Source: Ewingella sp. CoE-038-23 | GTDB lineage: Bacteria; Pseudomonadota; Gammaproteobacteria; Enterobacterales; Enterobacteriaceae | Length of the DNA stretch: 64,000 nt | Direction: 5' to 3' | Assembly: GCF_040419245.1 (NCBI RefSeq) | Contig: NZ_JAZHOH010000002.1 | Location: 62,001-126,000, forward strand | Shown: positions 1 through 7,624 of the stretch, piece after piece | Position numbering within the stretch: position 1 is the stretch's first letter | How the letters are laid out: every line of letters starts with the position of its first letter | Notes under the pieces: model-generated | What the model was told of the DNA's origin: nothing | The model's input: only the letters and a program-made list of their open reading frames with translations | Databases searched by the model: none | Made by a program: the position numbers and the translations under genes

Positions 1-649
1 GTGACACCACTTCCGCCACGATGCTGGTTATCCAGTCGCGCGCTTCGGGAATGCCGGGGTCGAGCACAAAACGGTCACCGGCGGTGCGGATCCAGTCGCG
101 GTGCAGCACAAAGACGCTGGCCGGATGCATTGACAGGGTGCGGTTTAGCTCCGCCACGGTTCTCGGCTTGGTATTGACAGATACGCGATAAGGGTTGAAC
201 CAAGCGTGGACCTTCATGCCGCGCTTGTGGGCTTCATCCAGCATAAACTGAAGGGGGTCGTAGCCGGGATCTTGACCGATATTTCCCGTCATCACGTCTG
301 ACCAAGGCAGGATCTTTGAAGGCCAGAGCGCGGTGCCGTCAGGCTTCACTTGGAAAAATACCGTGTTGATGCCGAGACGTTTCAGCTTATCCAGTTTGTC
401 GGTCAGCGCCTTCTGCTGCTGACTAATGCGAACCGCCGGATTGCTGACATTCACCGAAGAGATCGGCGGCCAGTCGAGGCGAGACACCGTGGTCAGCCAG
501 ACGCCGCGCATCGGCTCTTGCAAGTGCGAGCTTTTATCCGGCAGCGGCTGCTTCGCCACCGGTGGCAGCGGGGTGACCAGAGATTTTGGCGGCGTGGAGG
601 AACAACTGGCAAGCCACAGGGCACCGGCAAAAAGTGCACCTAAGCGCAA
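1..649 (-). CDS. digH: Glycosyl hydrolase-like lipoprotein DigH (YddW), 5' part
   Basis: Incomplete: the gene runs off the left edge and only its N-terminal half is present. The translation follows E. coli DigH (YddW), an outer-membrane lipoprotein that binds and acts on denuded septal peptidoglycan at the divisome. Landmarks seen are MRGVWLTTVSRLDWPP, NTVFFQVKPDGTALWP and MKVHAWFNPYRVSVNTKP. A short lipoprotein signal ends in LASC, with the lipidated Cys at residue 16 if the TTG at 649 is the start. That start is uncertain: the frame stays open upstream to about 740 with no ATG or GTG, and the only other near-cognate codons are CTG at 700 and ATC at 688-691. Identity is firm; the start is weak. 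Confidence 0.85.
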   Translation of the reverse strand, partial: MRLGALFAGALWLASCSSTPPKSLVTPLPPVAKQPLPDKSSHLQEPMRGVWLTTVSRLDWPPISSVNVSNPAVRISQQQKALTDKLDKLKRLGINTVFFQVKPDGTALWPSKILPWSDVMTGNIGQDPGYDPLQFMLDEAHKRGMKVHAWFNPYRVSVNTKPRTVAELNRTLSMHPASVFVLHRDWIRTAGDRFVLDPGIPEARDWITSIVAEVVS

Positions 650-927
650 AACGCGAGTTAGCTCGGGAAAGCGACGATGACGGGCGATGATATTCTCCAG
701 TGTTTTCTGGTGGTCACGTGGGGATCGCCATTCTCTTATGAATCAGGCCGCAGCGGCAAGTTTTGTGCAGCGACGGGGTCATTTAATTCTCCCCACGGTT
801 TTCACTTAAATCACGCAAACCTGCTGGTGGACATTCCCCAATAATCACCCTATAAAGTTCAATGTGGTTCTTTTGTTAAATTTATGAAAAAATAAATCAC
901 TAATACGAAATGTCTCAAGGAGTGAAA

Positions 928-1224
928 ATGCATCCACAATATAATTTGTACGTGATTATCGTGCCTATTTTAATCATCGCCCTGACGTGGTGGGATTGGC
1001 GTCGCAAGAAAAATGCCATTCTGAAAGACAGAGCAGATACCCATGGCCCTGATTTCCACGAGCCTTACGCTGAGTCCCAGGCCGAAGCAAAAGAGAGAGC
1101 ACTTTCTGAAGTAAACCATAGAGAACAGGCTTTAGCTAAAACCCTAAAATATAGAATTGCTATTACCATTATCTTTATTTTGCCGATTTTGATGTACATA
1201 AGATTATATTTTTTACACAAGTAA
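928..1224 (+). CDS. Small two-TM membrane protein, unknown function
   Basis: A 98-residue protein that I do not recognise as a named family. It has a hydrophobic segment at about residues 6-20, a basic stretch (WRRKK) just after it, a charged Glu/Lys/Arg-rich middle that could be helical, and a second hydrophobic segment at about residues 72-92. This predicts a two-pass inner-membrane protein with a polar loop. The ATG at 928 is preferred over the upstream in-frame ATG at 910 because AAGGAG (917-922) sits at the right distance. The gene is monocistronic, converges on the MFS gene, and is followed by a long perfect hairpin. Confidence 0.7.
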   Translation: MHPQYNLYVIIVPILIIALTWWDWRRKKNAILKDRADTHGPDFHEPYAESQAEAKERALSEVNHREQALAKTLKYRIAITIIFILPILMYIRLYFLHK

Positions 1225-1244
1225 GCTTATTGAGAATATTAAAG

Positions 1245-1283
1245 GGATGGATGCATAGCGGGGAAGAGGCTATGCATCCATCC
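1245..1283. terminator. Bidirectional hairpin between convergent genes
   Basis: A perfect 15-bp inverted repeat (1245-1259 with 1269-1283) around a 9-base loop, between the stops of two convergent genes. T-tracts are short on both sides (CTTTAAT on the minus strand), so termination efficiency is uncertain, but position and stem strength fit a shared terminator. Confidence 0.6.
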
Positions 1284-1294
1284 TGATTAATTGA

Positions 1295-2485
1295 TTAAGA
1301 ATTTAAACTTGCATCGCGCAACCTGCTCCAGCCAGCAACTAAAACAATCAGCATAATAAAACCGGCCGAGGTGCCAAGCAGCAAACCTGCCCGCGCTCCA
1401 TAATGGTCCACCACCGCACCCGCCAGACCCGCACCAACCGCCACGCCAACGCAAATCCCGGTCATCATCCAAGTCAGCCCTTCGGTAATTCTGCCCGGAG
1501 CAATAATTTTTGAGCCAATATTCAGTGCGACAATCATGGTCGGGGCGTAAGAGATGCCCGCCACAAACAGCGTCGCCACCAGCGCGAAGACAGTGTGAGA
1601 AAACACCGTAGGAACCATGGTCAGCGCGGTGAGCAGTGTGCCGATGAAAAACTGTTTTGGCATCGAGATAGAGAGCCGAAGGCCGCCAAACATCAGGCCA
1701 GACAGTATGGAACCCAGCGCATAGGCAGCGAGCATGATGCTGGCCGCCGTCGGCCAATCATGTTCGTTGGCGAAGGCCACGGCCGACACGTCAATGGTGC
1801 CGCCCATCACCCCCATGGTCAGCAGCACCAGCACAATGGTAGCGAGGCCGGGCGTGCGCAATACCGAGCTGCCATCGCTGCCTCCGCCAGCCACCACCTT
1901 GGGTTCGGTCTTTCTCTGCATCAGAAAAGCCGTCAGGCCCAAGATTTGCAGTAGCACGGCGATTAAAGGCCCGGCTTCGGCAAACAGCCCTGAGCTTAGG
2001 GCGATGGCTAAAGGAGCGCCGACAATAAAGGTGATTTCCGCCAGTACGGTGTCGAGAGAGAAGGCGGTGTGCAAGTGATGACTATCACGGAACATCGCCG
2101 CCCAGCGCGCCCTGATCATGGCTGACATGCTGGGCATGGTCCCGGCGAGGACCGCCAGAAGATATAAAATCGGTGCCGGGGCGGACAGATAAGCCGCGGC
2201 GACCAGCGATAGCAGCATCAGGGTGCTGAAAGCCGTGACCCAAGGCAGCACTCGGCGCTGCCCGTGGCTATCGACAAACTTTGCTACTCGGGGAGCAATT
2301 AGCGCGCTGGAAAGGGTGAAGGTCCCGGCCACCGTGCCCGCCAGCCCATAGTGGTCCGTTTGCATGACCAGCATAGTAATAATGCCGATACCCATCATGG
2401 CGTACGTCAGGCGAGCGATGGTCCCAGAGATAACCAATCCCAAAACGCCGGGAACGGCAAAAATCTCACGATAATGCTGAGTCAT
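1295..2485 (-). CDS. MFS family efflux transporter
   Basis: About 396 residues with twelve predicted hydrophobic helices, the normal size for a major facilitator transporter. After the second helix there is a charged motif (RVAKFVDSHGQRR) typical of the cytoplasmic loop 2-3 signature of drug and sugar exporters. The substrate cannot be told from sequence; export of a small metabolite or drug is the usual role in this subfamily. The ATG at 2485 has AAGGG eight bases upstream, whereas the longer frame's ATG at 2494 abuts that site and is unlikely. No obvious operon partner; it is divergent from the Rid-type gene across 450 bases. Confidence 0.82.
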   Translation of the reverse strand: MTQHYREIFAVPGVLGLVISGTIARLTYAMMGIGIITMLVMQTDHYGLAGTVAGTFTLSSALIAPRVAKFVDSHGQRRVLPWVTAFSTLMLLSLVAAAYLSAPAPILYLLAVLAGTMPSMSAMIRARWAAMFRDSHHLHTAFSLDTVLAEITFIVGAPLAIALSSGLFAEAGPLIAVLLQILGLTAFLMQRKTEPKVVAGGGSDGSSVLRTPGLATIVLVLLTMGVMGGTIDVSAVAFANEHDWPTAASIMLAAYALGSILSGLMFGGLRLSISMPKQFFIGTLLTALTMVPTVFSHTVFALVATLFVAGISYAPTMIVALNIGSKIIAPGRITEGLTWMMTGICVGVAVGAGLAGAVVDHYGARAGLLLGTSAGFIMLIVLVAGWSRLRDASLNS

Positions 2486-2944
2486 TATATTCATCCCTTA
2501 ATTATTTGAGAGGATCAGCGAGATGCTCCCATTATTTTTAGGCACCCCTAGCCAATGGTGTAATGTATTTCACGGCGCAAGGTTAAATAGTACTCAAGTA
2601 TTTATTGGTGCTTTATTGAAGTCAATGGTTATTTCTTCGCCTGTTTTACATCGCATTATTTCTGCGTTTAAAAAAAGAAAATTAAAAGCATCGTTAATGA
2701 AAAAATTGGAGTTGGTATTATTCCGCTATGAAAAATCTTATTCATTCGACCTTAAAACTTAGGATAAACCCCTGAGTTTTGCTGTGGACCTGAATTGAAG
2801 ACCGATCATTGATTACGCGTGATTGAGTGTCGCCATGGAATGAACTTAGCACTCAATTTACAAAGAAAACACTTGGAATATTAATTTTCTGGCTTTACAG
2901 TAACCTTCTACAACCTCGCTATATCCAGATTATCAGGAGATCCC
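2486..2944. other. AT-rich divergent intergenic region
   Basis: About 460 bases between the divergent MFS and Rid genes. It is AT-rich compared with its flanks. A 79-codon plus-strand frame (2523-2762) has no ribosome binding site and no recognisable family, so I do not call it. Presumably it carries both promoters; I could not pick out a convincing operator. Confidence 0.4.
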
Positions 2945-3367
2945 ATGTCACAGCCAAGCTCATCAAAACTGGTCCATATCAATCCTAAAGGTCTGCATGA
3001 TCCTACGCCGAGCTGTTACACCCACGTGGTGACCGCGCCACTGGCGGGGCGAACGATTTTTGCCTCTGGGCAGTGTGGGGCCATTCACCATAACGGCCAG
3101 CCCCTTGATTTTGCAGCACAATTAGACGGCGCGCTAGCTGGAATGAAAACGGTGATTCAGGCTGGAGGGGGAACCGTGCATGACATCGTGCGCATCAATC
3201 TCTATATCGTGAACCACACCGAGGCGCTGCTGCCGATTTGGTCTGCCGCCGCCAAGCGCATTTGGGGTGAGGGGCCTTATCCGGCCAGCACGTTGGTGCC
3301 CGTGCCTCGACTGGCGCTCGATGGACTGCTGGTGGAGATAGAAGCCACTGCGGTAGTGCTGGAGTAA
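2945..3367 (+). CDS. RidA/YjgF family protein lacking the deaminase arginine
   Basis: A 140-residue Rid-fold protein. It shows the family landmarks FASGQCG near residue 40, a Gly-rich turn (QAGGGTVHDIVRINLYIV) and the closing strand LLVEIEATAVV. Canonical RidA hydrolyses reactive enamines/imines made by PLP enzymes using an Arg in a P-A-R-S motif. Here that position reads PAST, so the Arg is absent, which places the protein outside the RidA deaminase subgroup and makes the true reaction unknown. AGGAG sits five bases before the ATG. It lies upstream of a dehydrogenase, tautomerase and SDR, as Rid-like proteins often do in catabolic clusters. Confidence 0.85.
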   Translation: MSQPSSSKLVHINPKGLHDPTPSCYTHVVTAPLAGRTIFASGQCGAIHHNGQPLDFAAQLDGALAGMKTVIQAGGGTVHDIVRINLYIVNHTEALLPIWSAAAKRIWGEGPYPASTLVPVPRLALDGLLVEIEATAVVLE

Positions 3368-3580
3368 TAAAAAGCGGACGGAATTGCGCGAAAAATTACC
3401 CAATACCGTCCGAATTCCATGGCCTAAATCCTTGCGTATACGGCATTGCTGCCATTGATGCGCCGAGCCTAAGATGGCGACAACGGACCGGCAGACTGGT
3501 CTTCTCGCCACTGCAAACCCTGAATACGCTGCATATAGCTGCCACAGGGGGCGTAATTATCTTAGATATCGGAGTCAATA

Positions 3581-4954
3581 ATGGCCTATCAAACGATTAA
3601 CCCGACCACCAACGAACTGCTGAAAACCTACGCCAACCACACTGATGCTGACATCGAAGCGGCGCTAGATACGGCACATAAACTGTATAAATCCCAATGG
3701 TCGAAAGGCCCTATTCAACCTCGTTTACAGGTGCTGGAACGTCTGGCGGACCTGATTGATGCCCGTAAAGAAGAGCTGGCGCGCATCGCCACCGTCGAGA
3801 TGGGAAAACTTATCTCTGATGCCCGTGACGAAGTATGGATCATTGCCGAAATCGCTCGTTACTATGCGCGCAATGCCGAAAAATTCTTAGCCCCGTCGAA
3901 AATTGATTCCAAGCTGGGCGAAGCCTGGGTCGAGAACCATCCGATTGGCGTGCTGCTGGCGGTCGAGCCTTGGAACTTCCCTTATTATCAGCTGATGCGC
4001 GTATTTGCTCCGGCGATTGCGGCGGGCAACCCGGTGGTCGCCAAACATGCCAGCATCGTACCGCACTGTGCGAGCGTATTCGAAGAGCTGGTCAATGAAG
4101 CCGGAGCGCCAAAAGGTGCGTGGAAAAACCTGTTTATTACCTCAACGCAGGTCGCCAACATCATTGCTGACGAGCGCGTGCAGGGCGCGGCGATGACCGG
4201 CTCCGAAGGGGCGGGTAGCGCGATTGCCGCGCAGGCTGGCAAATATTTGAAGAAATCGACACTGGAAATGGGCGGCAACGACGTCTTTGTGGTGCTCGAC
4301 GACGCAGACTTGGAGAAAGCCGTAGAAATCGGCGTCTTCTCCCGTCTTCACATCTCCGGCCAGGAGTGTATTTGTGCCAAACGCTTTGTTTTGCATGAGA
4401 ACATTGCCGACGAATTCCTCGCAAGATTCACCACGGCGATGGCCACCGTCACCATCGGCGATCCGCTGGATGAGAGCACCAAGCTTGGCCCATTGTCTTC
4501 GGCAGAGGCAGTAAAAGGCCTGTCCAAACAGGTAGAACGCGCCCTGCAAAACGGCGCAACGCTGCATTTAGGTGGTAAAGCCATCGCGGGCAAAGGTAAC
4601 TTCTTCGAGCCAACCATCCTGACTGACGTGACGCGCGACAACCCGGCTTACTTCGAAGAGTTCTTCGGCCCGGTGGCGCAGATTTACGTGGTGAAAAGCG
4701 ATGACGAGGCGGTCGAACTGGCGAATGATTCCCGCTACGGTCTGGCTGGCGCAGTATTCTCACAGAATATCGAACGCGCCAAATCATTGGCGTCCCGTAT
4801 CGAAACTGGCGCAGTTTGGATCAACACCTTTGCTAGCACCGCGCCGGAACTGCCGTTTGGCGGCGTGAAGCGTTCGGGGTATGGCCGCGAGTTATCTGAA
4901 CTCGGCATTAAAGAGTTCGTGAACCAAAAACTGGTGCTGGTTGCCAAGTCTTAA
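3581..4954 (+). CDS. NAD(P)-dependent succinate-semialdehyde-type aldehyde dehydrogenase
   Basis: 457 residues, full length for the aldehyde dehydrogenase superfamily. Visible motifs are PWNFP in the cofactor domain, the glycine motif GSEGAGSAI, the general-base Glu in LEMGGND, the nucleophile Cys in GQECICAKRF, and a C-terminal FGGVKRSGYGREL. The overall pattern resembles E. coli Sad (YneI), which oxidises succinate semialdehyde, but the substrate here is inferred only. A tautomerase and an SDR follow, so a small semialdehyde made by those enzymes is a plausible substrate. The gap to the Rid gene is about 210 bases and has no clear gene. Confidence 0.9.
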   Translation: MAYQTINPTTNELLKTYANHTDADIEAALDTAHKLYKSQWSKGPIQPRLQVLERLADLIDARKEELARIATVEMGKLISDARDEVWIIAEIARYYARNAEKFLAPSKIDSKLGEAWVENHPIGVLLAVEPWNFPYYQLMRVFAPAIAAGNPVVAKHASIVPHCASVFEELVNEAGAPKGAWKNLFITSTQVANIIADERVQGAAMTGSEGAGSAIAAQAGKYLKKSTLEMGGNDVFVVLDDADLEKAVEIGVFSRLHISGQECICAKRFVLHENIADEFLARFTTAMATVTIGDPLDESTKLGPLSSAEAVKGLSKQVERALQNGATLHLGGKAIAGKGNFFEPTILTDVTRDNPAYFEEFFGPVAQIYVVKSDDEAVELANDSRYGLAGAVFSQNIERAKSLASRIETGAVWINTFASTAPELPFGGVKRSGYGRELSELGIKEFVNQKLVLVAKS

Positions 4955-4963
4955 GAACAAATT

Positions 4964-4990
4964 TGGCCCCGCCACGTTACGGCGGGGCCA
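4964..4990 (+). other. Strong GC hairpin between dehydrogenase and tautomerase genes
   Basis: A perfect 10-bp inverted repeat (4964-4973 with 4981-4990, 7-base loop) directly after the dehydrogenase stop. No T-run follows; the next gene's AAGGAG comes about ten bases later. It is therefore more likely an mRNA-processing or stabilising hairpin than a terminator. Confidence 0.55.
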
Positions 4991-5010
4991 TGACCATTAA
5001 GGAGTTCACC

Positions 5011-5469
5011 ATGCCATCCTACGTCTGTTCTGTGCCGAATGGGCTGTTAAGCGACGCCCAGAAGCAGGAAATAGCAACCTGCATTACCCATAGCCACTGT
5101 GAAGCCACCGGCGCGCCGCCTTTTTTTGTGCAGGTCATTATTGAAGAAGAGGGGACGCTGAAACGCTATATCGGAGCCCTCGCCACCACCGAATACATCT
5201 GGATACGCGCCGATCTTCGCGCCGGGCGGTCCGAAGAGCAGCTAAAAGCGCTGATGCTGCGCATTGTTGGCGACGTGAGCCGCATTTCGGGTATTCCCGC
5301 CGAAAATGTCTGGATCAATATGTGCATGCTCAACCCAACTGACATGGTGGAGTACGGTCGCGTGCTGCCGGGGCCGGGCGAGGAACAGCAGTGGTTTGAG
5401 ACTCTGCCTCAGTCGCTGCGCGAAAGGCTGGCAACCTTGGGGATCGATCAGCATAAATTCCAGCTTTAA
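5011..5469 (+). CDS. cis-CaaD-like tautomerase superfamily enzyme
   Basis: 152 residues of the trimeric tautomerase class to which cis-3-chloroacrylic acid dehalogenase belongs. After Met removal the catalytic Pro1 is exposed (MPSYV). By my alignment from memory, His28, the two active-site arginines (LRAGRS) and Glu114 (DMVEYGR) are kept, while Tyr103 of cis-CaaD, which helps activate water, is Asn (VWINM). That pattern favours tautomerase or another reaction over dehalogenation. The ATG at 5011 is chosen because AAGGAG lies eight bases upstream and because it gives the required N-terminal proline; the longer frame from 4963 would bury it. Confidence 0.85.
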   Translation: MPSYVCSVPNGLLSDAQKQEIATCITHSHCEATGAPPFFVQVIIEEEGTLKRYIGALATTEYIWIRADLRAGRSEEQLKALMLRIVGDVSRISGIPAENVWINMCMLNPTDMVEYGRVLPGPGEEQQWFETLPQSLRERLATLGIDQHKFQL

Positions 5470-5571
5470 TTCTCCATCGCAAAACCCCTTCAGGGCACAT
5501 CCTGCCTTTGTCAGACAGTGAAAGCAGGGGCTAGGATGAGTGCTCCGGTACTGAACATTAAGGTGACAAAT

Positions 5572-6303
5572 ATGCAACCCACCGCAGTGATTGTTGGCGT
5601 AGGTTCTGAAGAGGGGCTGGGCGGGGCGCTGGCTCGCCGCTTTGCTAAGGGCGGTTTTCACGTGATCGTCGCAGGGCGAACCGTTGAAAAAATTGAGTCC
5701 GTGGCGAAAAACCTTGGCGAGGGTAATGGCACGGCGGTACAGGTCGACGTGACGCAGCCAGAAGAGGTGCGGCGGCTGTTCCTGACGGCGTCCGCGCCGG
5801 GCGCCGGGAGAGCACCGGCGAGCGCGGTGATTTTCAACGCGGGCAATAATCAGCACATCCCGTTCCGTGAATTGACCGCCGCTCAGGTTGATGAGTTCTG
5901 GCGCGTCGGCTGCTTCGCAGGCTTCTTGGTGGCTCAAGAGGCGGTCAATCTGCTGCTGCCGCAGGGCAAGGGGAGCCTCATCTTTACCGGCGCATCCGCC
6001 AGCCTGCGCGGCCGTCCCGGCTATGCCCATTTCTCAGCCGCCAAGGCCGGGCTGCGTATGCTCAGCCAGAGTCTGGCCCGCGAGTTTGGGCCGCAGGGGC
6101 TGCACGTGGCTCATGTGTTGATAGACGGCGGCATCAATGGCAACCGGCTGAAGTCCGCGATGCCAGACGTCGTCGATAAGCGCGGTGTTAACGGGCTGCT
6201 GGACATTGATGCTATCGCCGAGACTTACTGGCACCTGCACCAGCAGCACCCTTCGGCGTGGACCCAGGAGATCGACCTGCGCCCCTTCAAAGAGTCATTT
6301 TAA
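5572..6303 (+). CDS. SDR family oxidoreductase with Phe in place of catalytic Tyr
   Basis: 243 residues with a Rossmann fold start (AVIVGVGSEEGLGGALARRF), the NAG-type turn (VIFNAGNN) and the strand carrying the active-site Ser (LIFTGASAS). The usual YxxxK reads HFSAAK, so the acid-base Tyr is replaced by Phe although the Lys stays. I recall other SDRs of this subgroup with the same change, so it may be a family trait rather than a lesion. The start at 5572 is preferred because AAGGTG precedes it and the Rossmann strand begins right after; upstream alternatives are GTG 5518 and ATG 5536. It follows the tautomerase in the same direction. Confidence 0.82.
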   Translation: MQPTAVIVGVGSEEGLGGALARRFAKGGFHVIVAGRTVEKIESVAKNLGEGNGTAVQVDVTQPEEVRRLFLTASAPGAGRAPASAVIFNAGNNQHIPFRELTAAQVDEFWRVGCFAGFLVAQEAVNLLLPQGKGSLIFTGASASLRGRPGYAHFSAAKAGLRMLSQSLAREFGPQGLHVAHVLIDGGINGNRLKSAMPDVVDKRGVNGLLDIDAIAETYWHLHQQHPSAWTQEIDLRPFKESF

Positions 6304-6331
6304 GCCGATGAAACAGGCCACGGACGTGGCC

Positions 6332-7504
6332 TTAAAGCGCCTGAGGCGGGATGCCGACATAACGCGCTCGCGGGCGGATCAGCCGACTGGCGGCGACCTG
6401 CTCCAGCGCGTGGGCCAGCCAGCCGGAACAGCGGCTGACGGCAAACAGTATAAAGGGTGCTTCCTGTGGCAAGTTGTAGGTGTCCGCCAGCAGGGCGAGT
6501 GCGAAGTCGATGCTCGGGCGCTCGCCCGCTGCCTGTGCCACATACTCCATGAGTTCGCCGTAAGGCCCGCCGCTCGGCAACATTGCCATGATGGCATTGG
6601 CTCGCACGTCTCCGTCGGGGTAGAGCGGATGCCCAAAGCCCGGCAGTGTCCGCCCCTGCGCCAACCACTCCCTGACGGCCTGCTGCGCGCCGACTCGCCG
6701 GGTCGAGTCAACCAGCACGTTGAGCGAGCGCGAAGCACCGCCGTGCAGAGGCCCGGTCAAGGATGCCAGCCCGGAGAGCACCCCGGCGGCCAGCGACGCG
6801 CCGGTTGAGATAGTCACCCGCACGGCGAACGCCGAGGCATTCAACTCATGTTCGGCCAGCAGCACCAGCGTCTGGCGCAACACCTTTTCCGCTTCGGGGC
6901 ATTGCCACGCCTGAGCCAAACTCTCGCTGAGCGTGCTTTCACTACTGGTTATGTCGATGCCGAGCATGGCTTCGGTCAGCGTGGCGAGTACGCCTGCAGC
7001 CTCGGCACGCAGCACCGGCAGGGCGCGCCCCGTTGAAGGTAAATCTCTGCCGCTGCGCTCGGCCAGTGCTATCAGCCCAGCTGCCGAAGCCTGAGAAAAA
7101 CCTTTGAAATGACGAGTGGGGCTGCCGCCAGCAACCAGCGCCTGCTGAAAGTCCGCCTGCGGATACTCCCACAGCAGCGCCGCGACTTGCTCCAACGACG
7201 CCGTGCGTGAAAGCGCCACCGCGTCCTGCCCGCGATACCAAAGCCGCCCGTCAATCACCGTCGAAATCGCCGAAGGCAGCACCGGGTCACCCCATTCAAT
7301 GGCCTGCGCGGCCACCACTTCCAGCGTGCGGCGGCCGTTGGTTCGCTTCGCCATGCGCATCACATCTTCGCGGTGATAAAGGCTGCGACGGCTGTCTTTG
7401 CTGTCCGGCTGCGCGCGGATTTTTCCCCGGCTGACATTGGCATAAAGCGTTTGCGGGCGGACATTCAAAATGCTCAGGGCTTCTGCGGCCGTTATCCACA
7501 CCAT
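6332..7504 (-). CDS. Citrate synthase-like protein with N-terminal helix-turn-helix
   Basis: 390 residues. Residues about 1-50 form an excisionase/MerR-like DNA-binding segment (ITAAEALSILNVRPQTLYA, ending REDVMRMA). The rest is a citrate synthase fold with both catalytic His motifs (TGPLHGGASR and LPGFGHPLYPDGD) and the catalytic Asp region (PSIDFALALL). It is therefore both a probable acyl-CoA plus oxaloacetate condensing enzyme and a possible DNA binder. The start at 7504 has GAGGATC eight bases upstream; the longer frame to 7561 adds an unrelated hydrophobic stretch. It is divergent from a CoA transferase gene, suggesting joint control through the shared intergenic region. Confidence 0.88.
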   Translation of the reverse strand: MVWITAAEALSILNVRPQTLYANVSRGKIRAQPDSKDSRRSLYHREDVMRMAKRTNGRRTLEVVAAQAIEWGDPVLPSAISTVIDGRLWYRGQDAVALSRTASLEQVAALLWEYPQADFQQALVAGGSPTRHFKGFSQASAAGLIALAERSGRDLPSTGRALPVLRAEAAGVLATLTEAMLGIDITSSESTLSESLAQAWQCPEAEKVLRQTLVLLAEHELNASAFAVRVTISTGASLAAGVLSGLASLTGPLHGGASRSLNVLVDSTRRVGAQQAVREWLAQGRTLPGFGHPLYPDGDVRANAIMAMLPSGGPYGELMEYVAQAAGERPSIDFALALLADTYNLPQEAPFILFAVSRCSGWLAHALEQVAASRLIRPRARYVGIPPQAL

Positions 7505-7542
7505 GGCGATCCTCAGGTTGATGTTGATGATTCGAGTCAAGA

Positions 7543-7552
7543 TTGACGTCAA
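7543..7552. promoter_or_regulatory. TTGACGTCAA palindrome in divergent promoter region
   Basis: A perfect 10-base palindrome about 40 bases upstream of the HTH-citrate synthase start and 75 bases upstream of the CoA transferase. Half-sites resembling TTGAtG repeat close by. It could be the operator read by the N-terminal HTH of the neighbouring fusion protein; that is inference. Confidence 0.35.
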
Positions 7553-7624
7553 CATTAGCAAGATTATTCTGGGGTTAAAAGATGGCCCACTGCTCCCTCA
7601 AATCCAGTTTACTCAGGCGGACAT

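Noticed and set aside
2523..2762. 79-codon plus-strand frame in the divergent MFS/Rid region
   Set aside because: No ribosome binding site, no recognisable motif, AT-rich composition; most likely non-coding promoter DNA.
3370..3600. Open plus-strand frame of about 76 codons between the Rid and dehydrogenase genes (includes RLVFSPLQTLNTLHI)
   Set aside because: No start codon or family match; overlaps the dehydrogenase start. Could be gene debris but cannot be supported.
5242..6030. 262-codon minus-strand frame across the tautomerase and SDR genes
   Set aside because: Antisense to two genes with clear family motifs and has no motif of its own; a high-GC shadow frame.
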